Below, piece by piece: positions 44,781 through 56,714 of a stretch of 64,000 nt of DNA (position 1 is its first letter; each line of letters opens with the position of its first letter). The notes beneath the pieces are model-generated. The model had not been told where the DNA came from. It did no database searches and saw nothing but the letters and a program-made list of their open reading frames with translations. Position numbers and translations under genes: made by a program. The stretch comes from Cyclina sinensis (lineage: Eukaryota > Mollusca > Bivalvia > Venerida > Veneridae): the NCBI GenBank assembly GCA_012932295.1, contig JAAONU010000010.1, positions 20,596,047-20,660,046 of the forward strand. The letters run 5' to 3'.

Positions 44781-46264
44781 ATGTGTGCACTACAACGCAA
44801 AGATACAAAGGTTGAAATTGTGTCTAAAACGTAAAAAAGTCCAGTTTTAGTCACATTAATTTAGGAAGAGCATCGACTTTTTAAAATTGCAAACGTGGTA
44901 TAAAATAAACTAAGTGATTGTTTAGGTACAGCAGATATACGATAACAGCTTTACAACTTTTTATTGAAAAACTAAACAAAATGGAGAACAATATTAATTA
45001 AAAATCATTCAGAATTCACTCTTTCAAGTCAGAAACATTCCTAAGTAAATATCAGAGTGCTGTATTGATTCACGTTTCTTTGCTTTTTCATTCGCTATAT
45101 TTTATGGCCTTTTATCTATATAGACCACAAATCATTCCAACCAATTTTCTTTGTATTAATATGTCACACAGTTGTTAAATATTGAATAACTACAAGTTAA
45201 CTGTTTCAAAAGTTCATTCAGGACTTATACAGCGTTGTTGCATGTGTGTGCTTATTTAAAAAGTGACAGTAACTTCTGAAATAATATAAACTGTCTAGTA
45301 ACTAAATCGAAAACATTTTTTAAATTTATTATATGATATATTAAACAATATATTTTGTTTGCACTAGCTGTTTAAACTAACTGTGAACAATGTTTATGTT
45401 TTAAGACTTCCATTTCAAGACACGAAACTTCAAATTAATTTTTGATGTATGCATTTTTGTACATAGAAGCTGTTCTGCATAATATAGATATATGATTTGG
45501 AGCTAAGGGTAATCTTAAAGTCTGAAACATACGACTTTTTTCATGACCGAAAGTTACGAAGCATCAAGTTAATGTGAGTGTGTGAATATTAATTGAACAG
45601 AACCAAAAGTTTATTTAAATTTCCACAAGTACATCATTATGCAATAAAATTTCAAATACGATATGCAAAATGATATAGTTGGTGTCGGCGAGTACGAACA
45701 CACTAAAATAGGTTGCAGTAATTTTTATAATTTATTATATTATTTCTAATAATCAATCTTTTCATAATATATTGGATATTTACGTAATTTATTTTAATAC
45801 TAAAATTAAAAAAAAAATATAATAATAATATAAAAAAATATCAATGCATCACAATCATCATAGTTTTATATTAGAATTATACATATGTAATTATGTATTA
45901 TTATAGATATAATTGTTATACCCCTTTTAAAGTTTAGTAATGAATTTTCCTCGTATAAATAAATTTTCCTTAATTTTCATATGCAGGGCAGTTAATAATA
46001 GAATAGAATATATCGTCACTATCCAAATTTAATATTTACAACACTGCAAAAATTTGTATTACTAAATATCAGCCAGACTGAGTATGTAATCTTAGTATGA
46101 CAAAATGTCTACATATTTATTTCTTACATTGAAATCTACATAAAATAAAACACAAGAACTGATGTCAGGAAAAATATAATTGGTGACTTTTTCATGTAGA
46201 ATATATACTGAAGGGCGTAATTTGTTTTTCGAAAATTGACAAATAATACTTCTTGGCAAGTATT
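44781..46264. other. very AT-rich non-coding stretch
   Basis: Includes an extreme A/T tract at about 45719-45910 made of TAATA/ATATA words. No gene or family recognised. Confidence 0.55.
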
Positions 46265-46325
46265 ATGTTCGTAAGCAAATCTCGTGGGAGGCAATGCCAA
46301 GAAGCAATAAAAAGTGGAACTATTT
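46265..46325 (+). repeat. duplication module delta, copy 2
   Basis: Best preserved delta copy: GTAAGCAAATCTCGTGGGAG then GCAATGCCAAGAAGC. Partner of 41850-41912 and of the inverted copy at 33820-33856. Confidence 0.65.
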
Positions 46326-46395
46326 CATTCAGAAGCAGATTTACGGGATAACAATTTATATATCGTAAATATCTGGTGTTTATTTTAGCTAAAAT

Positions 46396-46640
46396 GAGTC
46401 GTACTGTTGAACCTTTTCATACAGTCCTTTCAATCGTCATCGTCGAGTCGAACTTAAACACCTTTTCATACTTATCGTCAATTTATACTGTTAAAACTTT
46501 TCGTACATTTCTTAGTCCTTGTTGTCAAGTCGTACTGTTAAAAACTGTTCATACGATCTTTATCAAAACCTTATCGTCAAGTCATTCTGTTAAAGCTTTT
46601 CGTACGACAAGTCTTATTGTCATGTCTATTCTTTTGGAGA
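46396..46640 (+). repeat. degenerate tandem repeat, about 5 units of 36-52 bp
   Basis: A motif near GTCGTACTGTTAAAACTTTT then CATAC recurs five times, with variable spacers ending CTTATCGTCAA. The repetition also produces the 90-codon plus-strand frame here (VKTFRTF, VKAFRTT and similar), which is therefore not taken as a gene. Confidence 0.8.
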
Positions 46641-47404
46641 GCTTTTAGAGCTTTATTTATTTGGAAAAAGCGAACGTTTTATCATTAAACCTTAATCTGA
46701 CCTGCATCTCTTCCTGTTATTACGTCAGTTTTGTCATCTTCTCACAGTGTCATTATATTTCATTGACATTACCTGCTGATAGTAAATCTTGTATATTTTT
46801 TCCTGACATCAGACTTTTATTGAAGTTCCTGAAATTGCAGTACATTATCACGTACATAATTTATCTATAAATTATATTACTGATTGATTTTGCTCTGATT
46901 TGCAAAACATTTCATTGTGTGTCCTTTAATGCAGAGATAATTTAAAAAAGAACATTTCAATAACATTGATTTAAAAAAAACGCATTTGAGTTTATACGAT
47001 AACCTATAACCATTATGACTGTTTTCCTATGAACGGTGATTTTTTTGTCGCGAGTTTTATTTTCACTTCGCTCTGTTCATTCGTGCCGTATTCATGTCAT
47101 GGTAAAAACATGATATGTGAGACATATAAATTAAATAAATAATCTGATTTATTTTAAATATGAGTTTGTTTTTGTTTTGGTTTTTTTTTGCATTTTTTCA
47201 AATCAGAATTGGAAATACAGAAAAAAAAATAAACAAAAACTATATTGGAAATACTCTGAAAATGATAGCCAACGTTTTAATTGCTTTTAACACAAATAAA
47301 CAACATATTGTCAAAGAAAGAACATAAAGCAGCATGGTAATATTTATTACGATCTTAAACATATGTTAATACTTCCTTTCTCAGAAACGATTACTTTTCT
47401 TGTG

Positions 47405-47745
47405 ACGGAAAATGTCAGGTTAGAACATTACGGTGAACGTATTAGATGGTTTTTTAATGGAAACAAATTGCCGTATTTTACTGATAAGATGTTTTTTCAT
47501 TGCTGATTACAATCTGTCGCCACTCTAGAAAGTCGTAATGGTGACAGAAGCTGTGTAATTGTATTACGTTGTTACTACTATATTATACAAAACCGGACTA
47601 AATGTCTTTAACACATCGCCAGCTTCCTTATTATCAATGCAAATTGTCAGTGATTGGATAAGGCCATGAAATTGACCATTAACATTCGCTAAAGTATAAT
47701 CTGCGTTATGTTTCTTATACTCCGTCTGGATTTAACAACTCTATT
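47405..47745 (+). repeat. duplication module gamma, copy 2
   Basis: Best match to 42785-43125; ATGCAAATTGTCAGTGATTG is shared exactly. Confidence 0.85.
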
Positions 47746-49136
47746 GGTTTTCATTAAAACAAACATAAGAACAAATGCAAGTTAATTGATATTAATTGAG
47801 ATAAAGTGTATGAAATTGTTTGCATGCAAGCTCTACCTTATTGTGGATAAAATAGGCGTGACTAATTGAACAGGTTAGATACGAGACTCGTACGTATGAC
47901 ATTAAGACGATTCTATATTAAAACGATTCATCAAAAATACAGAGATGTTCTGAAAATGAATGAGATTGTTTGTGTTTTTTTTTCAACTTTAGGAAATAAA
48001 TCCAATAAATAATCTTCGGTCGTTAAATGGGTCAAACATTGTTAGGTGAACACAGGTATGAAGGTAATGAGTGAAACAACTTCTATCGCATTTGAAGGTC
48101 TTAAAGTTTGTGTTAAACGAGAGTCTGGTTTGAGTGCATTCCATGACGTTAAAATAATAACATGGCCTGCAATACCTTTTCAACATTTATAATTTGTCTA
48201 TCATCATCACGTCCGCTCCCGCAAGAACACTTTGATTTAAAGAAGCATTTAATAGATATTCAATGAGATTGATATTATATAATAACAATTTACTTTAATA
48301 AATAACTTTAAACAACAACAAGATAGAAGAAGAAGAAAAAAATGATAAAACATATTAATCGTTTACTATTTAATACAACGTCCAGTGAATGATCCGGGGT
48401 GTCAAATATAAAATAATTGAAAAAAGGTGTAGAAGTTTATGTATGTTTATGTACAAACATAACTTTGAGATGAGATAAATTTTTTCTATCGTGAGAAAAA
48501 TACCTTTATTTTTAGCAAATCTCATGCGAGTAGATGCTGCAAGTTCAGAAAAAAACCCAGGGGCAATTCATTGAAGTATAGATCAGCTTGTAAATTGGTA
48601 GGATTAAAAAAGCAATTTTATTTCACAGCAAGTAAGACCAGAAAAAAACGTAGAGATAATCTAAATTCCGTTACTGTTTAATGTATACTTGAAAGGAACA
48701 AATACAAACTAAATACATACCATCCTGCAAATTCTACACTTCTGCTGAAGTTAATCTGATTTTCTCCGTTCGGTGACTTGCATGCAAACACCATGTTAAA
48801 TTGAGGATAAAAACTTTGGTTACTGGATTTGTCTCTTGAATCTGATTTGCATCTGATAACCCAGTTCCTCCGTTTATTTTTATTCTATTAAAATGCCTTG
48901 TCAAGCAGCATTTGTAAAAAAATATTTTCAGTATTTCCTACTTAATTACTTCTATTTTTTTCTAAAAACAAAAATTTGATTCACTAACAGAGATGGCAGT
49001 CGGGGCTTAGCAGTAACTAATAAAATACATAGTAATTCATTTCCATACCCTTTGTTGATACAGAAGAGACACTGTATAGAGTGTATCATGAATGTATTCT
49101 GACAGAGGCTTTGTATATTCTTTTCGATTGTTTCAG
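47746..49136. other. non-coding stretch with a weak delta-like word
   Basis: AT-rich. GCAAATCTCATGCGAGTAG at about 48516 is a weak delta candidate. A minus-strand frame of 74 codons at 48952-49176 overlaps the plus-strand exon candidate below and has no support of its own. Confidence 0.45.
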
Positions 49137-49240
49137 GAATAGCTGAAATTTTACATAGTTTACCAGGCATAGGCAAGTTACAACTTATCGACTACAAATA
49201 TTATTTAAAAGCTATCTTCAGTCCTTTTATGACAAAGTGA
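49137..49240 (+). CDS. candidate terminal exon with an LPGIG motif
   Basis: A strong acceptor (ATTCTTTTCGATTGTTTCAG, AG at 49135-49136) opens in phase 1 into 34 codons ending with TGA at 49238-49240. The frame reads IAEILHSLPGIGKLQLIDY then KYYLKAIFSPFMTK. The pattern of a short helix followed by LPGIGK is reminiscent of a helix-hairpin-helix DNA-binding motif, where an LPGIG-type loop is typical, but only one half of such a motif would fit and this may be coincidence. The frame and acceptor agree well, yet a last exon this short is easy to find by chance. Confidence 0.27.
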
Positions 49241-49740
49241 TTTATATTAATGTGAAACGAAAAGCGCCCAATGGCTTTCCTCAAAAAATGTTTTCTAAAG
49301 ATGGGTAAAAAATGCACATATTGCAGTTAACGTAGCTAGACATATTCTGTAAACCGTAATGAACTTACCGATTACATCTTCCGTAGTAAGTTCAATCGAT
49401 TGAATTATTTAAGACATTTGAAAATATTATTTCTGGCTCTGTCAAATGCCTGTTTACACTGAGTCAACACATATTGAGTAATAATTATCATGGAATTGTT
49501 ATACAGTACTGTTCTATACAACCTTTGAATATAATAGTTTCAAGTAAGTCAGGTTTTTTTGACGTAAGTGAACAATTACAAGACAGATCTTATTAAACTC
49601 CCCGGAGCATATAGTTACTGTTTTATCCATCCGGTCTCCGTCCATCCGTTCGTCTTTTCTTCCGCATGTCCGTCAAACTTTTTGTCCGGACCATAACGAA
49701 AAAACTAATAAAGATATTAACATAAACCTTCATAGGCGGA

Positions 49741-50387
49741 TTTATTACCCTTCCAGATTTTTTTCTCCTTTTTGATTGGATATTGATCCGCCGAAAGAAA
49801 TTGATAAAACCGAGCCAGACAGGTAATATCCACATTGAATTTCCCCTTTGGGTACCCCACGTTGTAAACAACATGCGCTGTGACGATGCGCGTACGGTTC
49901 GATGTTGTAAAGTGTAAATTCCGATATACAAGCACTTTTTAACTATCAAATAAAAAATATTTACCAAAATAGAGTAATGATAAATATTCTCATCAGTATT
50001 TGAAACAAATATGACCTCGTCAAACCTTGATATTAATTACAAAAAAGTGTCTTCAACAGACTACTCCTTTTCTCTTGTTTACATTCGTTAGGTACGAAAG
50101 CAAATACTACATGTAGATCTACAGACGAACTATTGAAATAAAAAAAAATAAAAGAAAATAATCTATACTGAGTGCGCGGTAATATTAACCCAAATTTATG
50201 GCTTTCATTAAAGATCTAAAATTTAATATTCAAAATTATATACACGAAATAACTTGTAGAAAACAGTAAGTGATAACGTCATTTTGCGGTACGGGGTACC
50301 CTAAAGGGAATCTTATTTTGACGTTTCATTTGAAACAGCAATGGTTTATTTTAAAGTCGTCTTACTCGGCAGGGGAAGGGTAATAAA
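49741..50387. mobile_element. inverted-repeat element nested inside Helitron-like element 3
   Basis: TTTATTACCCTTCC (49741-49754) has its exact reverse complement at 50374-50387. A second inverted pair lies further in: TTCCCCTTTGGGTACCCC (49841-49858) against 50293-50310, with two differences plus the same order. The frames of 114 and 72 codons on the minus strand cross the element boundary and are not coding. The insertion splits one core repeat of the host element. Confidence 0.75.
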
Positions 50388-50392
50388 ATTAC

Positions 50393-50425
50393 TATTTGGG
50401 TTTTTGAGTCTCAAAAACCCAAATA
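50393..50425. repeat. perfect 16-bp-arm palindrome
   Basis: TATTTGGGTTTTTGAG, one spacer base, then its exact reverse complement. It lies between the nested inverted-repeat element and the resumption of the core repeat. Confidence 0.95.
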
Positions 50426-51245
50426 ACATATAATATGTTACAGAGAAAACGTGCTCTGCACAAGAACTATTACTCAGCACTTCATCATTTTGACGTTATT
50501 TCCTTTTGTTGTTTAAATCATACTGAATTTTTGTCTGGAGCATAACTCTTAAATTATAAATCTAACAACTTGAATTTCAATAAATGGATATATCTTATGA
50601 ATAACAAGTGCAATGCACAATAACCTTTGCTCTGTACTTCATAATTTTGGAGTTTTTACCCTCGGTGATATTTCATACATATTTTTTGTCCGGAGCGTAA
50701 CTCTTACACTATAAGAGCCATCAACTTGAAACTTCATAGTGGGATAGACCTTTTAAAAGAGAAGCACAGTGCGCAAGAACCGTACCAAAACACTTCGTTG
50801 TTAGGAGTTATTGCCCTCTGTTCACTTTTATGTTTAAATGTTTGTCCGGAGCATAACTCAAATATTAAATGAGATATCAACATAAAACTTCATAGGTAAA
50901 TAGATCTCATTACGGAAAAGTGTTGTGCATAAGAACAGCAACTTCCATTGTGTAATTTTTAGTTATTGCTCTATTTTAATAGCCATCTCATATTTCTGTC
51001 CGGCAAATAACTCAAAGACAATAACAGGTATCAAAATTAAACTTAATAGGTGAATAGATCTCATTGTGGAAAAGTGCAATGCATAAAACCTTTACTCTTT
51101 TTATGTATATTTTAGTGATTGCCCTTTTTTGTTTTCCATACCGTTTCGTCCAGCACAAAATCGATTGTAAAGAGGTATTATCTTTTGTCCGGACCATAAC
51201 TCGTGCACCCTATTTAATAGCTTTTGGCCTTAGCTTATTTATTAA

Positions 51246-51939
51246 GGTATTGTTACTCTTCAGCTTGCTTTGAGTACATGAGTTTCTAACATACATTATA
51301 TATTCTGGCAATAATTTGTGTTTAAAACAATTTGTGTTTACAATTCAATATGTCATTATACTAAGTAAAATAATACTCATAGTTTGTGCTTAACAAATCG
51401 TGCCGTTATAAGTTCAATTCCATTCGGATGACTTTCAGCACAATAAACTACATTTTGTTGTTTCCCTCTTTAAAGTTCTAATTCTTATGAACGAGAGCTC
51501 TTCGGGGAGCATAACCCTGTTGCACCGGTTTCTTGTTACTCCTTGTAAAAAAATGTTAGCTTGGCTTTCTTCACTAGAAGTTGTCTATTTTCAACAATGA
51601 ACTGTCTCAGTAAATAAATTTCAAAACTAGATTAACCCTGCGACTTTATTGAGTTAGAAAATGCAATAATGCAGTGCCTAATAAAATGAAAATACTGACA
51701 CATTTGCTAGGCTTCCATTTGGTTTGTTTAACCTACCAGGTTTAAGTTCTCTATTCAGTGCCCATCAAATCTAAAAAATATGACGTATTCTCTCTGTTCT
51801 TTCTTCTATTTTCGGTAAGCCCATACAACTAAAATGCTCATCATTTGAATAGAATGAGATAATAAATATATATCATATTTAAATATTCATATATTTCATT
51901 CACTCTAGGTGTCTAAAACATTTACTTTCATAAGGAAGT
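51246..51939. other. non-coding stretch, nothing recognised
   Basis: AT-rich; no repeat or gene identified. Confidence 0.5.
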
Positions 51940-52120
51940 CATTTTGCCGATAACAATCTGTCGCCAATTTAAGACAAGGAAATTGTAAGAAACTGCGTTA
52001 TCGTTATAGAACAATGCCGGTAATTTGTCTTTCAGATAACGCTGATTTTTGTCAAATTGTCGTCGTCGTTTTTCCCAATGCTAAGTGTCTGAGATTTGAT
52101 AAGTTTGCTAAAAAATGAGG
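51940..52120 (+). repeat. duplication module gamma, copy 3 (partial)
   Basis: GATAACAATCTGTCGCCA and TTGTCTTTCAGATAACG link this block to copies 1 and 2. The upstream GTCAGGTTAGAAC part is missing. Confidence 0.65.
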
Positions 52121-54689
52121 AAATCTATTGTAACATTCTCTGTACTAAACTGTCGCATAAAAGGGGAGCAAAATTCTTGCCAATAAAAAGTTCGTTCGAT
52201 CCTTAAATTTTTTGCAGCGAGGAAAACACACAAAAAAAACGGAAGTGCTTAATATTTAATACAAAAGTGGAGATTTTTCAAACATTGTTAATATTTTGTA
52301 TTCTACAACGTGTCAGACTTTGTTACATTAAAACAAATATTAAGATGCATATGACACTTAGTTCATTTAAGGTCTTTTGATAGATCTTTATTTGTACATT
52401 TTTATGCCATTACTAAGGGAAAAAATATGTGCATACGTATGCGAAAACCTCAATATATATCTTATTTGATAAAAGCTCTTATCGAATTATTTAAAATCGA
52501 CCCTAATTAATGTTAAGAAACAATGTTTGACTAAATGTTCTTTTTTCCTGAAGTAATGAAAAGAAATTAGAAAGTAACATACAATCATCCTTTTTTGGAC
52601 AATTATTAGTGGATTCAAATCTATCTTATTTTTTTTTTTGCAACAATAATCTGTAAAATTAATAAACAATTTGACGTGTACAGTCTATTATCTTCCACGA
52701 TAATCAATGTGTCTTTGGGCCTCTTTCAGTAAACTTTGATATAGTTCATGTATGTTCCTATTGTTTGATTGCAGAGTAATAAAAAGTTAAACGAAATCAT
52801 ATAAAATATATGTGCAAAGACAAGAGCATGGAATCATTTTAAATGTTACTTTGTTCCTTGTTTTTGCAGTATTCATGAAACTTGCAAGGTTATGTAAAGT
52901 TACATGACTTTTAGCCGAAATAGATTGACATAAAAAATGCGACAAATAAATCTGTTGTAATGTAAGACAGCCGATGCATAATAAGTCATCAGTTTTAGAG
53001 GAAACAAATGAATTATATCACGAAATATTTCGCCTAATCATAAAACATAAAATTTTAGGGACTTTGTCGGCTGATCTGCTGACTGGGCCTCACTATAAGC
53101 ACTATTATAGCAGATTTTTAAAACGTCTTATTTGCATATATACGTAGTTTGGATATTTGAATACTGCTTCTTGTTTGTCATCTCATACAATGTTATTTGA
53201 TGTCACATATGACATAGAATACACCAACATGTCTGTGCTTTTTCAGCACTGCCGACCCTACCTGCAGAATTGCATTGTTAACAAACAAACGAAGTAAATA
53301 CAAGTTATTTGCTTAGGTTGCAAATACAAATTGAAACCTAATAATCTATTTATATTTGTGTTTGTTTTTGTTTTGTTTTCTACATCAATAGTGTATGCAT
53401 TTCTATAATTTATTTGGAAAGCTGGTGCTTCTGGATATACAACAAAAACACATACCAATAAGCTGTTAATTGTAAACTCATTCTTGAAGGCTTTTATTGG
53501 AAACAAGATGAATGATGAATGCATCTATCATGTTTCGGAATGATTATACAAGTTTGTAACTGTTGACATCTTTGATTGATTCTCATTTATAATTGGTTAA
53601 CCAAAGAATTTCCGTGTACTTATTGTCTTGTTAATATAGGTATATAGTTTTTATATTTGCAATCTTAACAAAAGAGCATGAACGCTAATAATCACTTGAC
53701 TTTGTGATTTTCTGTATACCAGTTAGCGATTAAATTCGAATCTTTCGGTTCCATAAAAAAATAACTAAAACATATAAATATTGATGAATACACAAAAAGA
53801 CAGATATACATGTAGATAGAACAACTAGCAAATGTGTTCGATACAAAATGAAAAACACTTAAATGCAAATTTTAGTATCTGCTTTGCGAAGACAGATTTC
53901 ACCGATCTTCCTTTTCGCTGTTTAGCAAAATCTGGTACTAAAAATATATCTTTGTTTCCAGAATTCTCTCTTTCAGTGTTGAATGAAATAGTAACCGTAG
54001 CACGATTTTTTGTCAAAGGTGACCCTTCATTTGGATCAGTTCGTTTCGTCTAAGAGTACAGTATTGTTGATTTAATTTACATATCACGTTTCGTCAAATA
54101 ATGAGATTTTCTTCAAGATAAATTTCAATATTGACAGCCTCTTAGCTGGTGCGTAAAAGAACATGCAATTTAAATGCACTTCTCCTACAACTCTTTAATA
54201 TCAACATTTTAACAAAAAACTTCCTACCAAATTCAAATTCATTTGATGTTTTCTTGAAATATAGCTTCTGCTTAAATAAGTATTTAAATAAAGGTTAAAA
54301 ACCTGTTAAATCACTTATTCAATTTAACTGGTCACATATACTGTATACGTGATAAAGTTGGCGACGTGGAAATGTTTGCGATTTTTGCGAAATGATTAAA
54401 AACGCGAAAATATCAGCCAGCGTAATTTTATCATTAATAAAGAAACTTTGCTACTCATGCTCCGTGTAACATCAAAAGCAGCAAGTGCAATCTGGTCACA
54501 CCTATAATGGTAACAAAATACACTTTATTTTCACAGCTAAGTGGTGTTGAACAACCGGGTTATGCAAAAAGATGCGCAAATATCCCACTTATACAGTAAG
54601 CGAATAAGAAAATACGCTCAGACGTTAACAATTTAATAGAAAACAAATGCTGGCCATTAACTGATAAGTGTAGAAATATCGCAAGGATC
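52121..54689. other. non-coding stretch
   Basis: AT-rich. A GTGCTTTTTCAG acceptor-like site at 53246 precedes only 16 open codons. Opposing frames of 63-73 codons overlap at 53825-54053. Near 52990 GAGGAAACAAATGAATTATA then TCACGAAAT weakly echoes alpha-1. Nothing firm. Confidence 0.45.
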
Positions 54690-54860
54690 AATTAAATCCT
54701 GATTAAGATCGTCCTCTATGGTAATGGCGGTAATGTCTTTTTCAGACTGGTATATACTCATTATAATTGCAGAGTGTCTGTGATTTGATTAGACAATCAA
54801 GTTGACCGCTGACCATAAATCCTTTGCTGAAATGGTCTGGCTTTGTTCTTAAAAAGTGTC
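54690..54860 (+). repeat. duplication module gamma, copy 4 (partial)
   Basis: ATGTCTTTTTCAG, GTGTCTGTGATTTGATTAG, AAGTTGACCGCTGACC and CATAAATCCTTTGC match the 3' half of copy 1. Confidence 0.65.
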
Positions 54861-56460
54861 TAAAATTTGCATTGGGTTTCTGTGAGCATACTTACAAGCA
54901 AAAAGGGATGTTATTTGGTTATAACATTCAATTTGGATTAAATCAGATTTTGGATATCAGAATTTCCTTTTTTTAATGGAACATATCTTTATGTCAGTTT
55001 TACTTTATTTTTTCATAATAATATATTTAAAAGTGGTGTTGTATGAAAACACCAATAGAACTTTGAAGTTATAGATTTGAAACAATGACAAATACTTGCA
55101 GCGATTTACGGAGGCAATATTTCTGGAAGTCCCTACACTATCTATTGTGAACAGTTTGTTTCTTTCTTTGGTTACTGTTATCTTAGGTTCCAGGAAACAA
55201 AAATATGTTTCTGTTACAAATAAACTTAGCTTTAAGATAATTTTAAAAGACTGTTCAGTTAACTGTCAACGTGTTGTTTTTTTTTCTAATTAATTAGATG
55301 AAATTGTTAAATCACTGATTATTCGGCATTGTTTTTCAGTTTTCAGTTTAATGCCGATATGCATGTCAACGAAACTTTATTGTTCTTCCTTAAAATGCCA
55401 ATTTGTTTCAGTTTAGATACCACACAGTGCATGCTGACATAAAATTGTCAAAGGCATGAACACAGATTATCAATGGTTTAAATTAATTAAAATCAATTTG
55501 TAAGAAAGTTATTGTTATAAGACATTGACGTTTTCCAATATCAAATCCTCTCCCTTGAAGTTGTTTCGAAATTGTTTCGAATTATAATACATTTATCCTT
55601 TTACCCTAAATAATATAAAGATTTAATAATTTAGACTTTATTGTACAAGCATCATGAATTTTGAATAAAAAAAAACTCTTATGTATAACGATACCCATGA
55701 CATTCAGAACGTGATTTTCTACAACGAAGCATCTGTGTAGGTACAAGGTGGAAAACAACCATGTTTTTTTTTGTTCTATGATGACATCAGCTGTGCCAAA
55801 ATGTTTAAATAGGAAGGCAGCTGTCATCAGCAGGAGAATGCAAATGACATAAACGTATATTTGAAAAGAACGCCTTTGGCAATCGATATTTTATAAGATA
55901 ATTTAACACTGATGACAAAAAAAAACGCTTTTATCTAGAAATAGTTTTCCTGCAACCCTTTCGAAACAATCTGTACTTGTTAACGTCTGAATGACACTCT
56001 GTCAAGCAAGTTTGAGTTAAGATTTATCATTGATTAAGAAGTTGAAACTAATTTACATTCTGACATCCAGTTAAATTCAATTTTCCTGAATTGTAAATGA
56101 CTAAAAACATCTCTAGCAGATGATGTAAAATGTGTCTGTAAATGTGAATGTCAAAGGAGGAACTACATTAAAATTTTACCCAAACATGTTTGTATAGCAA
56201 TAGTTTAGATGCTAACGAGTAAGTCACTCTCGTTTAAAAAGCCTAAGATATTTTACAAAGAACACATGACTTGACATAGTCATATACCAATTTCGACGCC
56301 GCTCAATTCTCTCTTATTAACAAAAAACATCTCTTTTATTTTCAACAGTTTGAAAGAGACAGGAGCCTAGCTTTAATTTTGTATGAATGATTTAAAAATA
56401 TTGGCCTACATGTATTCTAAATTGTTACCGTGTTGACAAATACCTTTAAAGGGTTTTCAG
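54861..56460. other. non-coding stretch, nothing recognised
   Basis: AT-rich with chance frames on both strands. Confidence 0.5.
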
Positions 56461-56714
56461 CTTGTAATTCGTGGCTTTCAATATGGTCAGATTGTAACTT
56501 TATCTCAATGCTGTTTATCTCACCTCGAGCTCAAATTAAATCTATCACAGGAGCCCGAAATAAATACATGAGAAAGGCATTATTAAGTTCGGGCTTCATC
56601 AGAGACAGCTTGCAAAATATAGTTGATTTTAATTATGCTCGACCAGACGCGACTTTCTCTTACAGTATTCCCGGGCCCTGCCTTGCAACGGGATTTTCTT
56701 TTGAATATACATAA
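56461..56714 (+). CDS. candidate terminal exon, unrecognised
   Basis: An acceptor-like AAAGGGTTTTCAG (AG at 56459-56460) is followed in phase 1 by 84 codons ending in TAA. The first third is rich in Trp, Cys and hydrophobics; the middle (SPRAQIKSITGARNKYMRK) is basic, and the end reads PDATFSYSIPGPCLATG. GC is above the flanks. A small inverted repeat, AGCCCGAA at about 56552 and TTCGGGCT at about 56609, lies inside and could instead mark a mobile fragment. No family recognised. Confidence 0.2.

Larger units (their letters stand above)
49599..51245 (+). mobile_element. Helitron-like core-repeat element 3, interrupted and 3'-truncated
   Basis: The start TCCCCGGAGCATATAG leads into a GTCTCCGTCCATCCG stretch and then core repeats marked by TTTTGTCCGGAGCATAACTC at about 49683, 50532, 50683, 50844, 50998 and 51188. 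Core units are about 150-190 bp apart except the first, which is split by an insertion of about 690 bp (49741 to roughly 50435). The GGGGGTATT plus hairpin end seen in elements 1 and 2 is absent, so the 3' end has been lost. No coding capacity. Confidence 0.75.

Noticed and set aside
49623..49967. Minus-strand frame of 114 codons
   Set aside because: It crosses the junction between Helitron-like element 3 and the inserted inverted-repeat element, so it cannot be an ancestral gene.
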